From assembly GCF_011326735.1 (NCBI RefSeq), contig NZ_JAANCN010000007.1, forward strand, positions 62,001 to 126,000: a DNA stretch of 64,000 nt, in the 5' to 3' direction. The DNA comes from Phycicoccus endophyticus (GTDB taxonomy: Bacteria > Actinomycetota > Actinomycetes > Actinomycetales > Dermatophilaceae). The position numbers were made by a program, and so were the translations under genes. The stretch's first letter is position 1; every line of letters begins with the position of its first letter. Of the stretch, positions 52,530 to 61,536 are shown in pieces. Below the pieces are notes generated by a model. That model was given only the letters and a program-made list of their open reading frames with translations. It searched no databases and had not been told where the DNA came from.

Positions 52530-52976
52530 ATGACCGAGCCCTACGCCGTCGAGGTGCCGCTGCGCTGGTCGGACATGGACGCCTACGGGCACGTCAACAA
52601 CGTGCAGTACCTCCGCCTGCTCGAGGACGCCCGGGTCGTCGGCCTGCGCGAGTGGCTCCCGACCGGCGCGACGATGCTCGAGGAGGGCATCGTCGTGTCC
52701 CGGCACGCCATCGAGTACCGGGCCCCGCTGACCTACCGGCCGGCGCCGGTCCGGGTGGACCTGTGGGTGACCCACGTCCACGGCTGCGGGTTCGACCTCG
52801 GCTACGTCGTGCGCGACCCCGCCTCGGTGGGTGAGTCGGTCTACGCGGTGGCCGAGACCGGGCTGGTCCTCTACGACTTCGACGCCGGCCGGCCGCGCCG
52901 GCTCGCACCGACCGCCCGAGAGGTCCTCGGGGCGCACGTCGGCGACCCCGTGGCCTTCCGCTGGGACCGACGGTGA
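52530..52976 (+). CDS. Acyl-CoA thioesterase, 4HBT hotdog family (Rv2475c-like)
   Basis: 148 residues. RWSDMDAYGHVNNVQYLRLLEDAR is the 4-hydroxybenzoyl-CoA thioesterase-type active site (catalytic Asp). ATG 52530 has GAGGAT 6 nt upstream. Followed 7 nt later by a conserved partner; the same order is seen as Rv2475c-Rv2474c in M. tuberculosis. Acyl chain specificity unknown. Confidence 0.88.
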   Translation: MTEPYAVEVPLRWSDMDAYGHVNNVQYLRLLEDARVVGLREWLPTGATMLEEGIVVSRHAIEYRAPLTYRPAPVRVDLWVTHVHGCGFDLGYVVRDPASVGESVYAVAETGLVLYDFDAGRPRRLAPTAREVLGAHVGDPVAFRWDRR

Positions 52977-52983
52977 CCCTGCG

Positions 52984-53610
52984 GTGAGCGAGCGCACCGA
53001 GGTCCTGCGGCTCGTCGACCCGGTTGCCCTGGCCGACCTGGGCCGCTATGCCGGACGGGCGCGGGCCCTGGACACCCAGGGAGCGATGCGCCTGCAGGCC
53101 TCCGGCGAGGTCCTGGCCGCCTGGGTCGGGGTGCTCGAGGGGCGGGGCATCCTCTCCGAGGGGACCGTGCTCGGCCTGCGCACCTTCGCGCTCGCCCGGC
53201 CGGCCCGGTGCGACGTCGTCGTCCCGCTGGGCGCGGTCACCGACCGCACGGCACGCCCGGACGGCACGGGCGACCTCCGGGTGCCGCCGACGCGGGCCCT
53301 CGCCCCGTGGTCGGCGCTCACCCCGCCGCGCTCGGGATGGGAGCCCGGCGGCCGGCTTCCGGCCGACGACCTCGCACGGGTCGCCCGGGAGGGGCTGGCC
53401 GAGGTGGGGGACGCGGTGCGCGAGCGGGGCGCGGCCGCGGGGTTCGTCCGCGACCGGGTGTGGGGCCGGGAGGTCGCCGGCGTGCGCGCCGGTGGGGCGT
53501 TCGCCGCGTTCGCGCTCGGCTTCCTCGCCCCCGGCTCGAGCGTCACCGTCCTGCGCTCGGCGCGGTGGACCCGGCTGACGGCGCCGGGCGGGCACGTCCT
53601 CATGCGCTGA
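52984..53610 (+). CDS. Conserved actinobacterial protein, Rv2474c-like
   Basis: 208 residues. No catalytic motif or membrane segment is recognisable. The N-terminal half is helical (VALADLGRYAGRARALDTQG, about 13-32), the C-terminus is beta-rich. GTG start. Its fixed place after the hotdog thioesterase suggests a shared lipid-related task, which is only inference; no known domain recognised. Confidence 0.7.
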   Translation: MSERTEVLRLVDPVALADLGRYAGRARALDTQGAMRLQASGEVLAAWVGVLEGRGILSEGTVLGLRTFALARPARCDVVVPLGAVTDRTARPDGTGDLRVPPTRALAPWSALTPPRSGWEPGGRLPADDLARVAREGLAEVGDAVRERGAAAGFVRDRVWGREVAGVRAGGAFAAFALGFLAPGSSVTVLRSARWTRLTAPGGHVLMR

Positions 53611-53635
53611 GCGCGCCACCGCGCCGCCGCACCGG

Positions 53636-54454
53636 TCAGCCGCCGGGGGCGGCCACCAGCGGACGGCCGCGCTCGGCGAGCACGGCGGCGAGGAGGTCGA
53701 CGCGGTCGGCGACGAGGCCGTCGACGCCGAGGTCGAGCAGCCGGTGGTACTCGGCGGCGTTCTCCTCCTGCGGCCCGTGGAACCACACGTGGACCTGCTT
53801 GCCGAGCGCGTGGGCTCGGCGCACGAGCCCGGGGGTGACGAGCGTGACGGGGCGGCCGGCCACGACGTGCTCGCCGGGCACCTGCAGGACCGGCGCCGGG
53901 GTGTGCAGGAGCGCGGAGAGCAGCGGCGGCGAGAACCGCAGGAGCGCGGTGCCGACCTGCCCCGCCGCGGTGGCCACCCCGGGGCCGAGCGCCCGCCGCA
54001 CCGCGCGGATGCGTCGCGGCGAGAAGGACCCGAGGCACACCCGGTCGAGGGCGCGCTGGCGCCGCAGGACCTCCAGGGTCGGCCCGAGCGCGGAGTCGGC
54101 CTTGACGTCGATGTTGACCCTGGCCTCGGGCAGCTCCTCGAGGAGCTCCTCGAGGAGGGGCACCGGCTCGACCCCGCCGACCCGGGCCCGGCGCACCCGC
54201 TCCCACGGCAGGTCGGCGATGGCACCCGAGGCGTCGGTCACCCGGTCGAGGGAGCCGTCGTGGAAGGCGACGACCCGCCCGTCGCGGGTCGCGTGGACGT
54301 CGGTCTCGAGGTAGCGGTAGCCGAGCGCCGCCGCACGGCGGAACGCGGCGAGGGTGTTCTCCAGCCCGACGTTCTCGGCGAGCCCCGCCCCGCCGCGGTG
54401 GGCCAGCGCGATGGGGCGGGGTGCGCGCAGGTAGGCGTAGTCGTCGGCGCGCAC
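53636..54454 (-). CDS. Glycerophosphodiester phosphodiesterase
   Basis: 272 residues. GDPD motifs: AHRGGAGLAENVGLENTLAA (HRG, ENT), YLETDVHATRDG, VAFHDGSLDR and INIDVK-like VNIDVK. Releases glycerol-3-phosphate from deacylated phospholipids. No signal peptide, so cytoplasmic UgpQ type. Follows the glucosidase gene by 1 nt, same strand. Confidence 0.92.
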   Translation of the reverse strand: MRADDYAYLRAPRPIALAHRGGAGLAENVGLENTLAAFRRAAALGYRYLETDVHATRDGRVVAFHDGSLDRVTDASGAIADLPWERVRRARVGGVEPVPLLEELLEELPEARVNIDVKADSALGPTLEVLRRQRALDRVCLGSFSPRRIRAVRRALGPGVATAAGQVGTALLRFSPPLLSALLHTPAPVLQVPGEHVVAGRPVTLVTPGLVRRAHALGKQVHVWFHGPQEENAAEYHRLLDLGVDGLVADRVDLLAAVLAERGRPLVAAPGG

Positions 54455-54455
54455 G

Positions 54456-56258
54456 TCAGCCTCGGGCCGGACGCACCCAGACCGTCGTGTCGGTGGGCAG
54501 CACGCCGTCGTCGCCCAGCGGGCCCGAGGCCACGAGGACCTCGCCGTCGGGCAGCGCGAGCGGCCGGGCGCCGGCGTTCGTCACGACGAGGACCTCCCCG
54601 GAGCCGTCGGCCCGGGCCGAGCGGAAGGCGAGGACACCCTCGCCGGTCAGCTCGTCCCAGGCGAGCGAGCCCGACCCGAGAGCGAGGTCGCCGCGCAGCC
54701 GCAGGAGGGTGCGGTAGAGCTCGAGGGTCGAGCCGGGCACGCCCTCCTGCTGGTCGACCGCGAGCTCGCCGTAGACCTCCGGCTGCGGCAGCCACGGCTC
54801 GTCGCCGGGGCCGAAGCCGAACGACGGCTCGGCCTTCGCCCAGGGCATCGGGACCCGGCAACCGTCACGCCCGACGACCCGACCGCCGGTGTGGTGGAAG
54901 GTGGGGTCCTGGCGGGCCTCGTGCGGCATCGTCGTGTGCTCGGGCAGCCCGAGCTCCTCGCCCTGGTAGACGTAGGCGCTGCCCGGCAGGGCGAGCATCA
55001 GGGCGCTCGCCGCCCGGGCCCGGCGCAGGCCGAGGGCGGCGTCCGGCTGCGGGTCGTCGGCGGCGACGCCGTTGCGCCGTGGGCCGCCCTGCTCGAGCCC
55101 GAGCCGGGAGGCGTGCCGCACGACGTCGTGGTTGGAGAGCACCCAGGTCGTCGGCGCCCCGACCTCGTCGTTGACGCGCAGCGAGGACTCGATGACCGCC
55201 GCGAGGGCGGCCGCGTCCCACGGCGTCTCGAGGAAGTCGAAGTTGAACGCCTGGTGCATCTCGTCGCCGCGGACGTAGCGGGCGAGGCGCTCCTCGGGCT
55301 TGACCCAGGCCTCGGCGCACAGGATGCGGGCCGGCTCGCCGTAGGAGTCGAGCAGCCGGCGCCACCCGCGGTAGATCTCGTGGACGCCCTCCTGGTCCCA
55401 CATGGGGGAGGCGCCGGTCGCGGTGTGGTCCAGGACGCTGGGGTCCTCGCCGCCGCCGGGACCGTCCGTGGGGCCCTCCTCGGAGACGACGTCGTCGTAG
55501 AGCCCGACCTTCCCGTGCCAGTCCGGCAGGCCCTCGCGCTTGACGAGGCCGTGGGCGACGTCGACCCGGAAGCCGTCGACGCCACGGTCGCACCAGAAGC
55601 GCAGGACCGAGAGGAACTCCTCGCGCACCTGCGGGTTGGCCCAGTTCAGGTCCGGCTGGGTGACGTCGAACAGGTGGAGGTACCACTGCCCGGGGCGGCC
55701 GTCGGCCTCGGTGACCCGGGACCAGCCGCGGCCGCCGAACACCGAGGGCCAGTTGTTCGGGGGCAGCTCGCCCTCGCTCCCGCGGCCGTCGCGGAAGATG
55801 TACCGGTCGCGCTCCGGGCTGCCCGGCGGGGAGGCCAGCGCGGCCCGGAACCAGGCGTGCTCGCTGCTCGTGTGGTTCGGCACGAGGTCGACGAGGACCT
55901 TCAGCCCGAGGTCGTGGGCGGCCGCCACCATGGCGTCGGCGTCCGCGAGCGTGCCGAAGCGCGGGTCGATATCGCGGTAGTCGGCGACGTCGTAGCCGGC
56001 GTCGTTCATCGGCGAGACGTAGAAGGGGCTGAGCCACACGGCGTCGACCCCGAGCCGGCGCAGGTAGGGCAGCCGGGCGGTGATGCCCGGCAGGTCACCG
56101 ATGCCGTCGCCGTCGGCGTCGGCCCACGAGCGGGGGTAGATCTGGTAGATCACGGCGTCGGCCCACCACGGGGGGTCGGCGACGGCCCCGTGGACGGGGG
56201 TCCCGGGGGCGGTGATGGCCTGGGTGGTCTCGGTCGTCTCGGCAGTCACCCGCCCCAT
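54456..56258 (-). CDS. aglA: Alpha-glucosidase, GH13 (AglA-like)
   Basis: 600 residues. WWADAVIYQIYPRSWADADG start, catalytic Asp in DGFRVDVAHG, Glu in ILCAEAWV and Asp in LSNHDVVRH; small GH13_23/30 oligo-alpha-glucosidase type. Hydrolyses maltose/isomaltose-like sugars or trehalose; not separable by reading. Next to glbO, as Rv2471-Rv2470. ATG 56258 used; GTG 56249 is possible (AAGCAT 7 nt before it). Confidence 0.9.
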   Translation of the reverse strand: MGRVTAETTETTQAITAPGTPVHGAVADPPWWADAVIYQIYPRSWADADGDGIGDLPGITARLPYLRRLGVDAVWLSPFYVSPMNDAGYDVADYRDIDPRFGTLADADAMVAAAHDLGLKVLVDLVPNHTSSEHAWFRAALASPPGSPERDRYIFRDGRGSEGELPPNNWPSVFGGRGWSRVTEADGRPGQWYLHLFDVTQPDLNWANPQVREEFLSVLRFWCDRGVDGFRVDVAHGLVKREGLPDWHGKVGLYDDVVSEEGPTDGPGGGEDPSVLDHTATGASPMWDQEGVHEIYRGWRRLLDSYGEPARILCAEAWVKPEERLARYVRGDEMHQAFNFDFLETPWDAAALAAVIESSLRVNDEVGAPTTWVLSNHDVVRHASRLGLEQGGPRRNGVAADDPQPDAALGLRRARAASALMLALPGSAYVYQGEELGLPEHTTMPHEARQDPTFHHTGGRVVGRDGCRVPMPWAKAEPSFGFGPGDEPWLPQPEVYGELAVDQQEGVPGSTLELYRTLLRLRGDLALGSGSLAWDELTGEGVLAFRSARADGSGEVLVVTNAGARPLALPDGEVLVASGPLGDDGVLPTDTTVWVRPARG

Positions 56259-56312
56259 GCTTCCTCATCGGTGAGCGGTGACGAAACCCCGCCCGCGCGC
56301 ACGAGGCGGTGC

Positions 56313-56711
56313 TCAGGGGGTGAGCGGCGGGTGGCCCTGCCCGTCGTCGGTGTTGACGAGCATGTGCGCCGCGCGCAGGAAGTAGTCGCGCATCGCCTCG
56401 GCCTGCGGCTCGGGGACCTGCGCGACCTCGACGGCGTGCAGCATGTGCCGCATCCAGCGGTCGCGCATGTCCATCGTCACCGGGAAGGGGGCGTGACGCA
56501 TCCGCAGCCGGGGGTGACCGCGCTCCTCGCTGTACTCGGTGGGGCCGCCGAAGTACTGGGTGAGGAACATCCGCAGCCGACGCTCGGCCGGCACGAGGTC
56601 CTCCTCGGGGTAGAGCGCACGCAGCGGCGGGTCGGCGGCGACCCCCTCGTAGAACGCGTGCACGAGCCGCTCGAAGGTCGGCGCGCCCCCGACCTCGTCG
56701 TAGAGGCTCAC
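56313..56711 (-). CDS. glbO: Truncated haemoglobin, group II (GlbO)
   Basis: 132 residues. SLYDEVGGAPTFERLVHAFYEGV, FLTQYFGGPTEYSEERG, and RMRHAPFPV, where the His is the proximal haem ligand F8. Group II globins bind O2/NO and can interact with membranes. GTG start overlaps the mscS stop (GTGA), coupling it to the channel gene. Confidence 0.94.
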   Translation of the reverse strand: MSLYDEVGGAPTFERLVHAFYEGVAADPPLRALYPEEDLVPAERRLRMFLTQYFGGPTEYSEERGHPRLRMRHAPFPVTMDMRDRWMRHMLHAVEVAQVPEPQAEAMRDYFLRAAHMLVNTDDGQGHPPLTP

Positions 56712-57664
56712 AGCGTGCCTCCCGGCGTGTACGGGGGCAGCGGGGGCGCCTGGATGTCGTGCTCGTCGAAAGCGGCCTTGATCCGCGCCCGCAGCTCGCG
56801 CTGGACACCGAACTGCTCACCGGCGAGGCACTTGGCGAGGATCTTCACGGTGACGGTCTGCCCGCTGATCGAGTCGACGCCGAGGACGGTGGGCGGCTCG
56901 ATGAGCTTGCCGGCCCAGGCGTCGTCCGCGGCGAAGGAGTCGCAGACCTCGCGCAGGACCGAGAGCACCTCGTCCATGTCGTTGCGGTAGGAGACGGGCA
57001 TGTCGATCCAGGCGGCGCCGTAGCCCTGGGACCGGTTGCCGATCCGGACGATCTCGCCGTTGCGCACGTACCAGACGACACCGTCGAAGTCGCGCAGCCG
57101 GGTGACCCGGAGGGTGACCTCCTCGACGGTGCCGATGGCCTCACCGGTGTCGACGACGTCCCCGACGCCGTACTGGTCCTCGAAGATCATGAAGATCCCC
57201 GAGAGGAAGTCCTTGACGAGGCTCTGGGCGCCGAAACCGATGGCGACGCCGCCGACCCCCGCGGAGGCCAGGACCGGGCCGACGGGCAGGTCGATGAGGT
57301 CCATGACCGTCAGCCCGGCCACGACGCCGATGACGACCGTGCCGACGCTGCGCAGCAGCGAGCCGACGGTCTGCACGCGGGCCCGGTGCCGCTCACCGGC
57401 CAGGCCGGTGCTCGTCGCCAGGAGGTGACCCTCGGCGTCGGTCTCGCCGGCGCGCTCGGTGGAGCGGGCGGTCATCCGGGCGACGGTGCGGTCGACGAGC
57501 CGGTTGAGGGCCCAGCGGGCCACAAGGGCGATGACGATGGTGGCCACGACGCGTACGCCGTCGGTGAGCAGCCATCGCTGGGTGTCCTCGACGACCCCGA
57601 CGACCGCCTGGGCGTCGAGGGTGGACAGGTCCGGGAAGCGCAGGACGGTCTCAGTCACGGGCAT
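56708..57664 (-). CDS. Small-conductance mechanosensitive channel (MscS family)
   Basis: 318 residues. Membrane helices at about 35-55, 95-115 and the pore helix with GVGGVAIGFGAQSLVKDFLSG (conserved Gly/Ala packing). Beta domain EDQYGVGDVV and FDGVVWYVRNGEIVRIGN are signature. Releases solutes under hypo-osmotic stress. ATG with CAGGAG; overlaps pepN by 14 nt. Confidence 0.93.
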   Translation of the reverse strand: MPVTETVLRFPDLSTLDAQAVVGVVEDTQRWLLTDGVRVVATIVIALVARWALNRLVDRTVARMTARSTERAGETDAEGHLLATSTGLAGERHRARVQTVGSLLRSVGTVVIGVVAGLTVMDLIDLPVGPVLASAGVGGVAIGFGAQSLVKDFLSGIFMIFEDQYGVGDVVDTGEAIGTVEEVTLRVTRLRDFDGVVWYVRNGEIVRIGNRSQGYGAAWIDMPVSYRNDMDEVLSVLREVCDSFAADDAWAGKLIEPPTVLGVDSISGQTVTVKILAKCLAGEQFGVQRELRARIKAAFDEHDIQAPPLPPYTPGGTL

Positions 57665-60203
57665 CACGCTCCTGGGCGGCGAGCGCGCGCACCACCGGGT
57701 CGCGGTTCTCGGTGACGAGGCGGCGCAGCGCGGCGGGGGCGGTGGGGTGCTCCTCGAGCCAGCGCTGGGTGGCCGCGAGCAGGTCGGCGTCGGCGAGAGC
57801 GCGCGGGTAGAACCCGAGGACGACGGCCTCGACGAGGGCGTGCGAGCCCTTGCCCTGGACGGTGTCGAGCATGGCGTGGTAACGCTGCACGTAGGGACGC
57901 AGCAGCTCCGCGGGGGTGCCGGCACGGGCGAAGCCCAGACCGGTCGCCGAGACGACCGCGGGGGGCAGGTCGCCGCCCTCGACGGCCTCGCGCCAGGCCT
58001 GCTCCTTGGCCTCCGGCGTCGGGACGGCCGCGCGCGTGCGTGCGGCGCGCTCGCGGGCCGTGGCGGTGTCCTCCCGTGCCTGTTCGGCGGCGACCTCCTG
58101 CGCGGACGCGCCGCCGGCGGCGGCGAGCGCGGTGAGCAGCGTCCAGCGCATCTCGAAGTCGACCTCGAGCCCGTCGAGGACCTCGGTGCCCTCGTAGAGG
58201 CCGCGCAGCGTGCCGGTGTCGTCGCCGGCCGCGGTGAAGCCGGCGGCGGCGGTGACGAGCTGCAGCTGGGCGTCGCTGCCCGGGGCGGCGCCGCGGGCGA
58301 CCTCCCACAGGGTGTCCCGGGTCCGTTCCCGGGTCTGCTCGCGGTGGGCCGGCGCGGTGTAGGAGAAGACCGCGGTGCGCAGCTGGAGCAGGAGGGTGCG
58401 CAGCAGGGTGGAGTCGCTCTCGCCGGGCAGGCTCGCCAGGACGAGCTCGACGAAGGAGCGCGCGCCCATCTCGGCGTCGCGCGTCATGTCCCACGCCGAG
58501 GCGAGCACGAGCGCCCGGGGGAGGGAGGAGGTGAAGCCGCGCGGATGGGCCAGGGCGGTCGCCAGGGACCGCTCGTCGAGGCGGATCTTGGCGTAGGCGA
58601 GGTCGTCGTCGTTGACGAGCAGCAGGTCCGGCTGCTGGCGCCCGACGAGTGCGGGGACCTGCGTGCGGGCGCCCTCGACGTCGACCTCGAGCAGGTCGGT
58701 GCGGTGCAGGGCGCCGTCGCGGACCTCGTAGAGCCCGATGCCGAGGCGGTGGGGCCGCAGCGTCGGGTAGCCCTCGGCGAAGGTCTGCTCGACGACGGCC
58801 GAGGTGACCCGCCCGTACTCGTCGACCTCGACGAGCGGCCGCAGGGTGTTGACGCCCGCGGTCTCGAGCCAGGCGCGTGACCAGGAGCGCAGGTCGCGCC
58901 CCGAGGTCGCCTCGAGCTCGACGAGCAGGTCCGCGAGCGTGGTGTTGCCCCACGCGTGCTTGCGGAAGTAGGTGCGCAGCCCCTCACGGAAGGCGTCGCG
59001 GCCGACGTAGGCGACGAGCTGCTTGAGGACGGAGGCACCCTTGGCGTACGTGATGCCGTCGAAGTTGACCTCGACGTCCTGCAGGTCACGGATCTGCGCG
59101 ACGATGGGGTGGGTCGTCGAGAGCTGGTCCTGGGCGTAGGCCCAGTCCTTCTCGTAGGTGCCGAAGGTGGTCCATGCGTCGGTCCACTCGGTGGCCTCGG
59201 CCTGGCAGGTCGTCGAGGCCCACTCGGCGAAGGACTCGTTCAGCCACAGGTCGTTCCACCACCGCATCGTCACGAGGTCGCCGAACCACATGTGTGCCAG
59301 CTCGTGGAGGACGGTGAGGGCGCGGCGCTCGACGAGGGCCTCGGGCACCTTGGAGCGGAAGACGTAGACCTCGGCGATGGTCACGCAGCCCGCGTTCTCC
59401 ATCGCGCCCATGTTGTACTCCGGCGAGAAGAGCTGGTCGTACTTGGCGAAGGGGTAGGCGCAGTCGAACTCCTCCTCGAAGAAGGCGAAGCCCGCCTTGG
59501 TCAGGGCGAAGAGGTTGTCGGCGTCGAGGTACGGGGTGAGGCTGCGCCGACAGAAGATGCCGAGCGGGACCTCGCCGCCTCGGGTGGAGACCGAGTCCCG
59601 GACGACGTCGTAGGGGCCGGCGACGAGCGCGGTGATGTAGCTCGAGATCCGGGGGGTGCGCTCGAAGGCCCACGTGGACACCCCGTCACCGGCGTGCCGG
59701 GGCTCGGGGGTCGGAGAGTTGGAGACGACCTGCCAGTGCGCGGGGGCGGTCACCGTGACGCCGAAGGCGGCCTTGAGGTCGGGCTGCTCGAAGACCGGGT
59801 ACATCCGCCGGCTGTCGGGCACCTCGAACTGGGTGTACAGGTAGACCTCGCCGTCGACGGGGTCGACGAACCGGTGCAGCCCCTCGCCGGTGTTCGTGAA
59901 CCGGCCGGTCGCCGCGACGACGACCTCGTTGTCCTCGGCGAGCCCGGTGAGCCGGACCCGGCTGTCGGCGAAGTGCTCCCGCGGGTCGAGGTCGGTGCCG
60001 TTGAGGGTGATCTGCTCCACCGAGGCCCCGACGAAGTCGAGGAAGGTCTCGGCGCCGGGCGAGGAGCAGGCGAAGCGGATCGTGCTCGTCGTCGAGAACG
60101 TCTCCTCGCTCGTCGTCACGTCGACGACGACGTCGTGGGTGTCGACGGTCACGAGGGCGGCGCGCGCGGCGGCCTCCTCGCGCGTGAGGTTCGTGCCGGG
60201 CAC
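57651..60203 (-). CDS. pepN: Aminopeptidase N (M1)
   Basis: 850 residues. GAMEN exopeptidase motif at 266-270, zinc site HELAH (300-304) with Glu323 in NESFAEW, and an ERAP1-like C-terminal helical domain. Cytoplasmic peptide trimming. GTG start with AAGGAG. Shares the M. tuberculosis neighbourhood with Rv2466c and rpiB, but those are on the opposite strand here. Confidence 0.95.
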   Translation of the reverse strand: MPGTNLTREEAAARAALVTVDTHDVVVDVTTSEETFSTTSTIRFACSSPGAETFLDFVGASVEQITLNGTDLDPREHFADSRVRLTGLAEDNEVVVAATGRFTNTGEGLHRFVDPVDGEVYLYTQFEVPDSRRMYPVFEQPDLKAAFGVTVTAPAHWQVVSNSPTPEPRHAGDGVSTWAFERTPRISSYITALVAGPYDVVRDSVSTRGGEVPLGIFCRRSLTPYLDADNLFALTKAGFAFFEEEFDCAYPFAKYDQLFSPEYNMGAMENAGCVTIAEVYVFRSKVPEALVERRALTVLHELAHMWFGDLVTMRWWNDLWLNESFAEWASTTCQAEATEWTDAWTTFGTYEKDWAYAQDQLSTTHPIVAQIRDLQDVEVNFDGITYAKGASVLKQLVAYVGRDAFREGLRTYFRKHAWGNTTLADLLVELEATSGRDLRSWSRAWLETAGVNTLRPLVEVDEYGRVTSAVVEQTFAEGYPTLRPHRLGIGLYEVRDGALHRTDLLEVDVEGARTQVPALVGRQQPDLLLVNDDDLAYAKIRLDERSLATALAHPRGFTSSLPRALVLASAWDMTRDAEMGARSFVELVLASLPGESDSTLLRTLLLQLRTAVFSYTAPAHREQTRERTRDTLWEVARGAAPGSDAQLQLVTAAAGFTAAGDDTGTLRGLYEGTEVLDGLEVDFEMRWTLLTALAAAGGASAQEVAAEQAREDTATARERAARTRAAVPTPEAKEQAWREAVEGGDLPPAVVSATGLGFARAGTPAELLRPYVQRYHAMLDTVQGKGSHALVEAVVLGFYPRALADADLLAATQRWLEEHPTAPAALRRLVTENRDPVVRALAAQERDARD

Positions 60204-60314
60204 GGGTTCTCCTTGCGTGGGGTGGGTGGCCGGGCGCCCACCGGGCGCCCCCGCCCATCCTGGCACGCGCGGCTGGGCGCCCCACGGGGGTGGGGCCGGT
60301 GGCAGGATGGTGCG

Positions 60315-60953
60315 GTGACCACCGAGACCACCTCGTCCACCCGTGCCTCCGCCGAGTTCTGGTTCGACCCCCTGTGCCCCTGGGCGTGGATGACCTCCCG
60401 CTGGATGGGCGAGGTCCAGCAGGTCCGCGACGTCGACGTCACGTGGTCGGTCATGAGCCTCGCGGTGCTCAACGAGGGCCGCGACCTGCCCGAGGAGTAC
60501 GCCGCCCTCATGGAGAAGGGGTGGGGGCCGGTCCGGGTCGTCGTCGCCGCCCGCCGGGAGCACGGCGAGGAGGTCGTCAAGCCGCTCTACGACGCCCTCG
60601 GCACCCGGATCCACCACGAGGAGGCCGACTACCCCGACGCCATCGCCGGGGCGCTGGAGGAGCTCGGCCTGCCCGCCTCACTCGCGCAGGCCGCCACCTC
60701 GAGCGACTACGACGAGGAGCTGCGTGCCAGCCACGCCCGTGCCATCGAGCTCGTCGGCGACGACGTCGGCACCCCGGTCGTCGCCGTCGACGGCGTCGCG
60801 TTCTTCGGTCCGGTCGTCACCCCCGCACCCAAGGGCGAGGCGGCCGGGCTGCTCTGGGACGGCTGCCTGCTGCTGGCGCGCACCCCGGGGTTCTACGAGC
60901 TCAAGCGCAGCCGGACCGACGGCCCCATCTTCGACACCGAGGACCGCCGATGA
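60315..60953 (+). CDS. DsbA/FrnE-like thioredoxin-fold protein, Rv2466c-type, monothiol variant
   Basis: 212 residues. FWFDPLCPWAWMTSRWM aligns with the CPWC active site of Rv2466c (Cys19/Cys22), a mycothiol-dependent reductase; here the second Cys is Ala24 and Cys21 is the only one in the motif. FFGP and the cis-Pro TPVVAV region are present. GTG 60315 has CAGGAT 6 nt upstream. Overlaps rpiB (ATGA). Fold and family are clear; dithiol chemistry is not possible in this motif. Confidence 0.9.
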   Translation: MTTETTSSTRASAEFWFDPLCPWAWMTSRWMGEVQQVRDVDVTWSVMSLAVLNEGRDLPEEYAALMEKGWGPVRVVVAARREHGEEVVKPLYDALGTRIHHEEADYPDAIAGALEELGLPASLAQAATSSDYDEELRASHARAIELVGDDVGTPVVAVDGVAFFGPVVTPAPKGEAAGLLWDGCLLLARTPGFYELKRSRTDGPIFDTEDRR

Positions 60954-61420
60954 CGCGCGTCCACATCGCCGGCGACCACGCCGCGTTCGAGATGCTCGGC
61001 GACCTCGTCTCCCTCCTCGAGGGCGACGGGCACGACGTGACCAACCACGGCCCGCACGCCTACGACCCGCTCGACGACTACCCCGTCTTCGTCCTGCGCG
61101 CCGCGCGGGCGGTCGCGCAGGACCCCGAGAGCCTCGGGATCGTGCTCGGTGGCTCCGGCAACGGCGAGCAGATGGCGGCGAACAAGGTGCCCGGCATCCG
61201 TGCCGCCCTGTGCTACGACGAGGAGCTGGCCCGGCTCGCCCGCGAGCACAACGACGCCCGTGTGCTGTCCATCGGTGCCCGGATGAGCGAGCCGGAGGTC
61301 GCGCGCGCCATGGTGCGCACCTTCCTCGCCACCCCGTTCAGCGGTGACGAGCGGCACGCCCGGCGCCTGGCGATGATCGAGGCGTTCGAGACCGACGGCA
61401 CCCTGCCGCCGGCGCCCTGA
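60950..61420 (+). CDS. rpiB: Ribose-5-phosphate isomerase B
   Basis: 156 residues. Interconverts ribose-5-P and ribulose-5-P. GGSGNGEQMAANKVPG has Glu73 at the catalytic base position used by the M. tuberculosis enzyme in place of Cys; EHNDARVLSIGARM follows. ATG overlaps the upstream stop. Confidence 0.95.
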   Translation: MTRVHIAGDHAAFEMLGDLVSLLEGDGHDVTNHGPHAYDPLDDYPVFVLRAARAVAQDPESLGIVLGGSGNGEQMAANKVPGIRAALCYDEELARLAREHNDARVLSIGARMSEPEVARAMVRTFLATPFSGDERHARRLAMIEAFETDGTLPPAP

Positions 61421-61497
61421 GACCCCGGCCCGGCCCGGCCTCGCCCGGCCCGGGTCTGACCTGCACGGATGTCTGGCGGTCGCGCCGACGTTGGCAC

Positions 61498-61503
61498 TAC
61501 TGT
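61498..61503 (+). promoter_or_regulatory. -10 hexamer (TACTGT) of the SpoIIE phosphatase gene
   Basis: TACTGT gives a leader of about 30 nt with GGGAG before ATG 61537. Confidence 0.4.
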
Positions 61504-61536
61504 GAGCGCGGCCGGACGACGACGCAGGGAGTGAGC

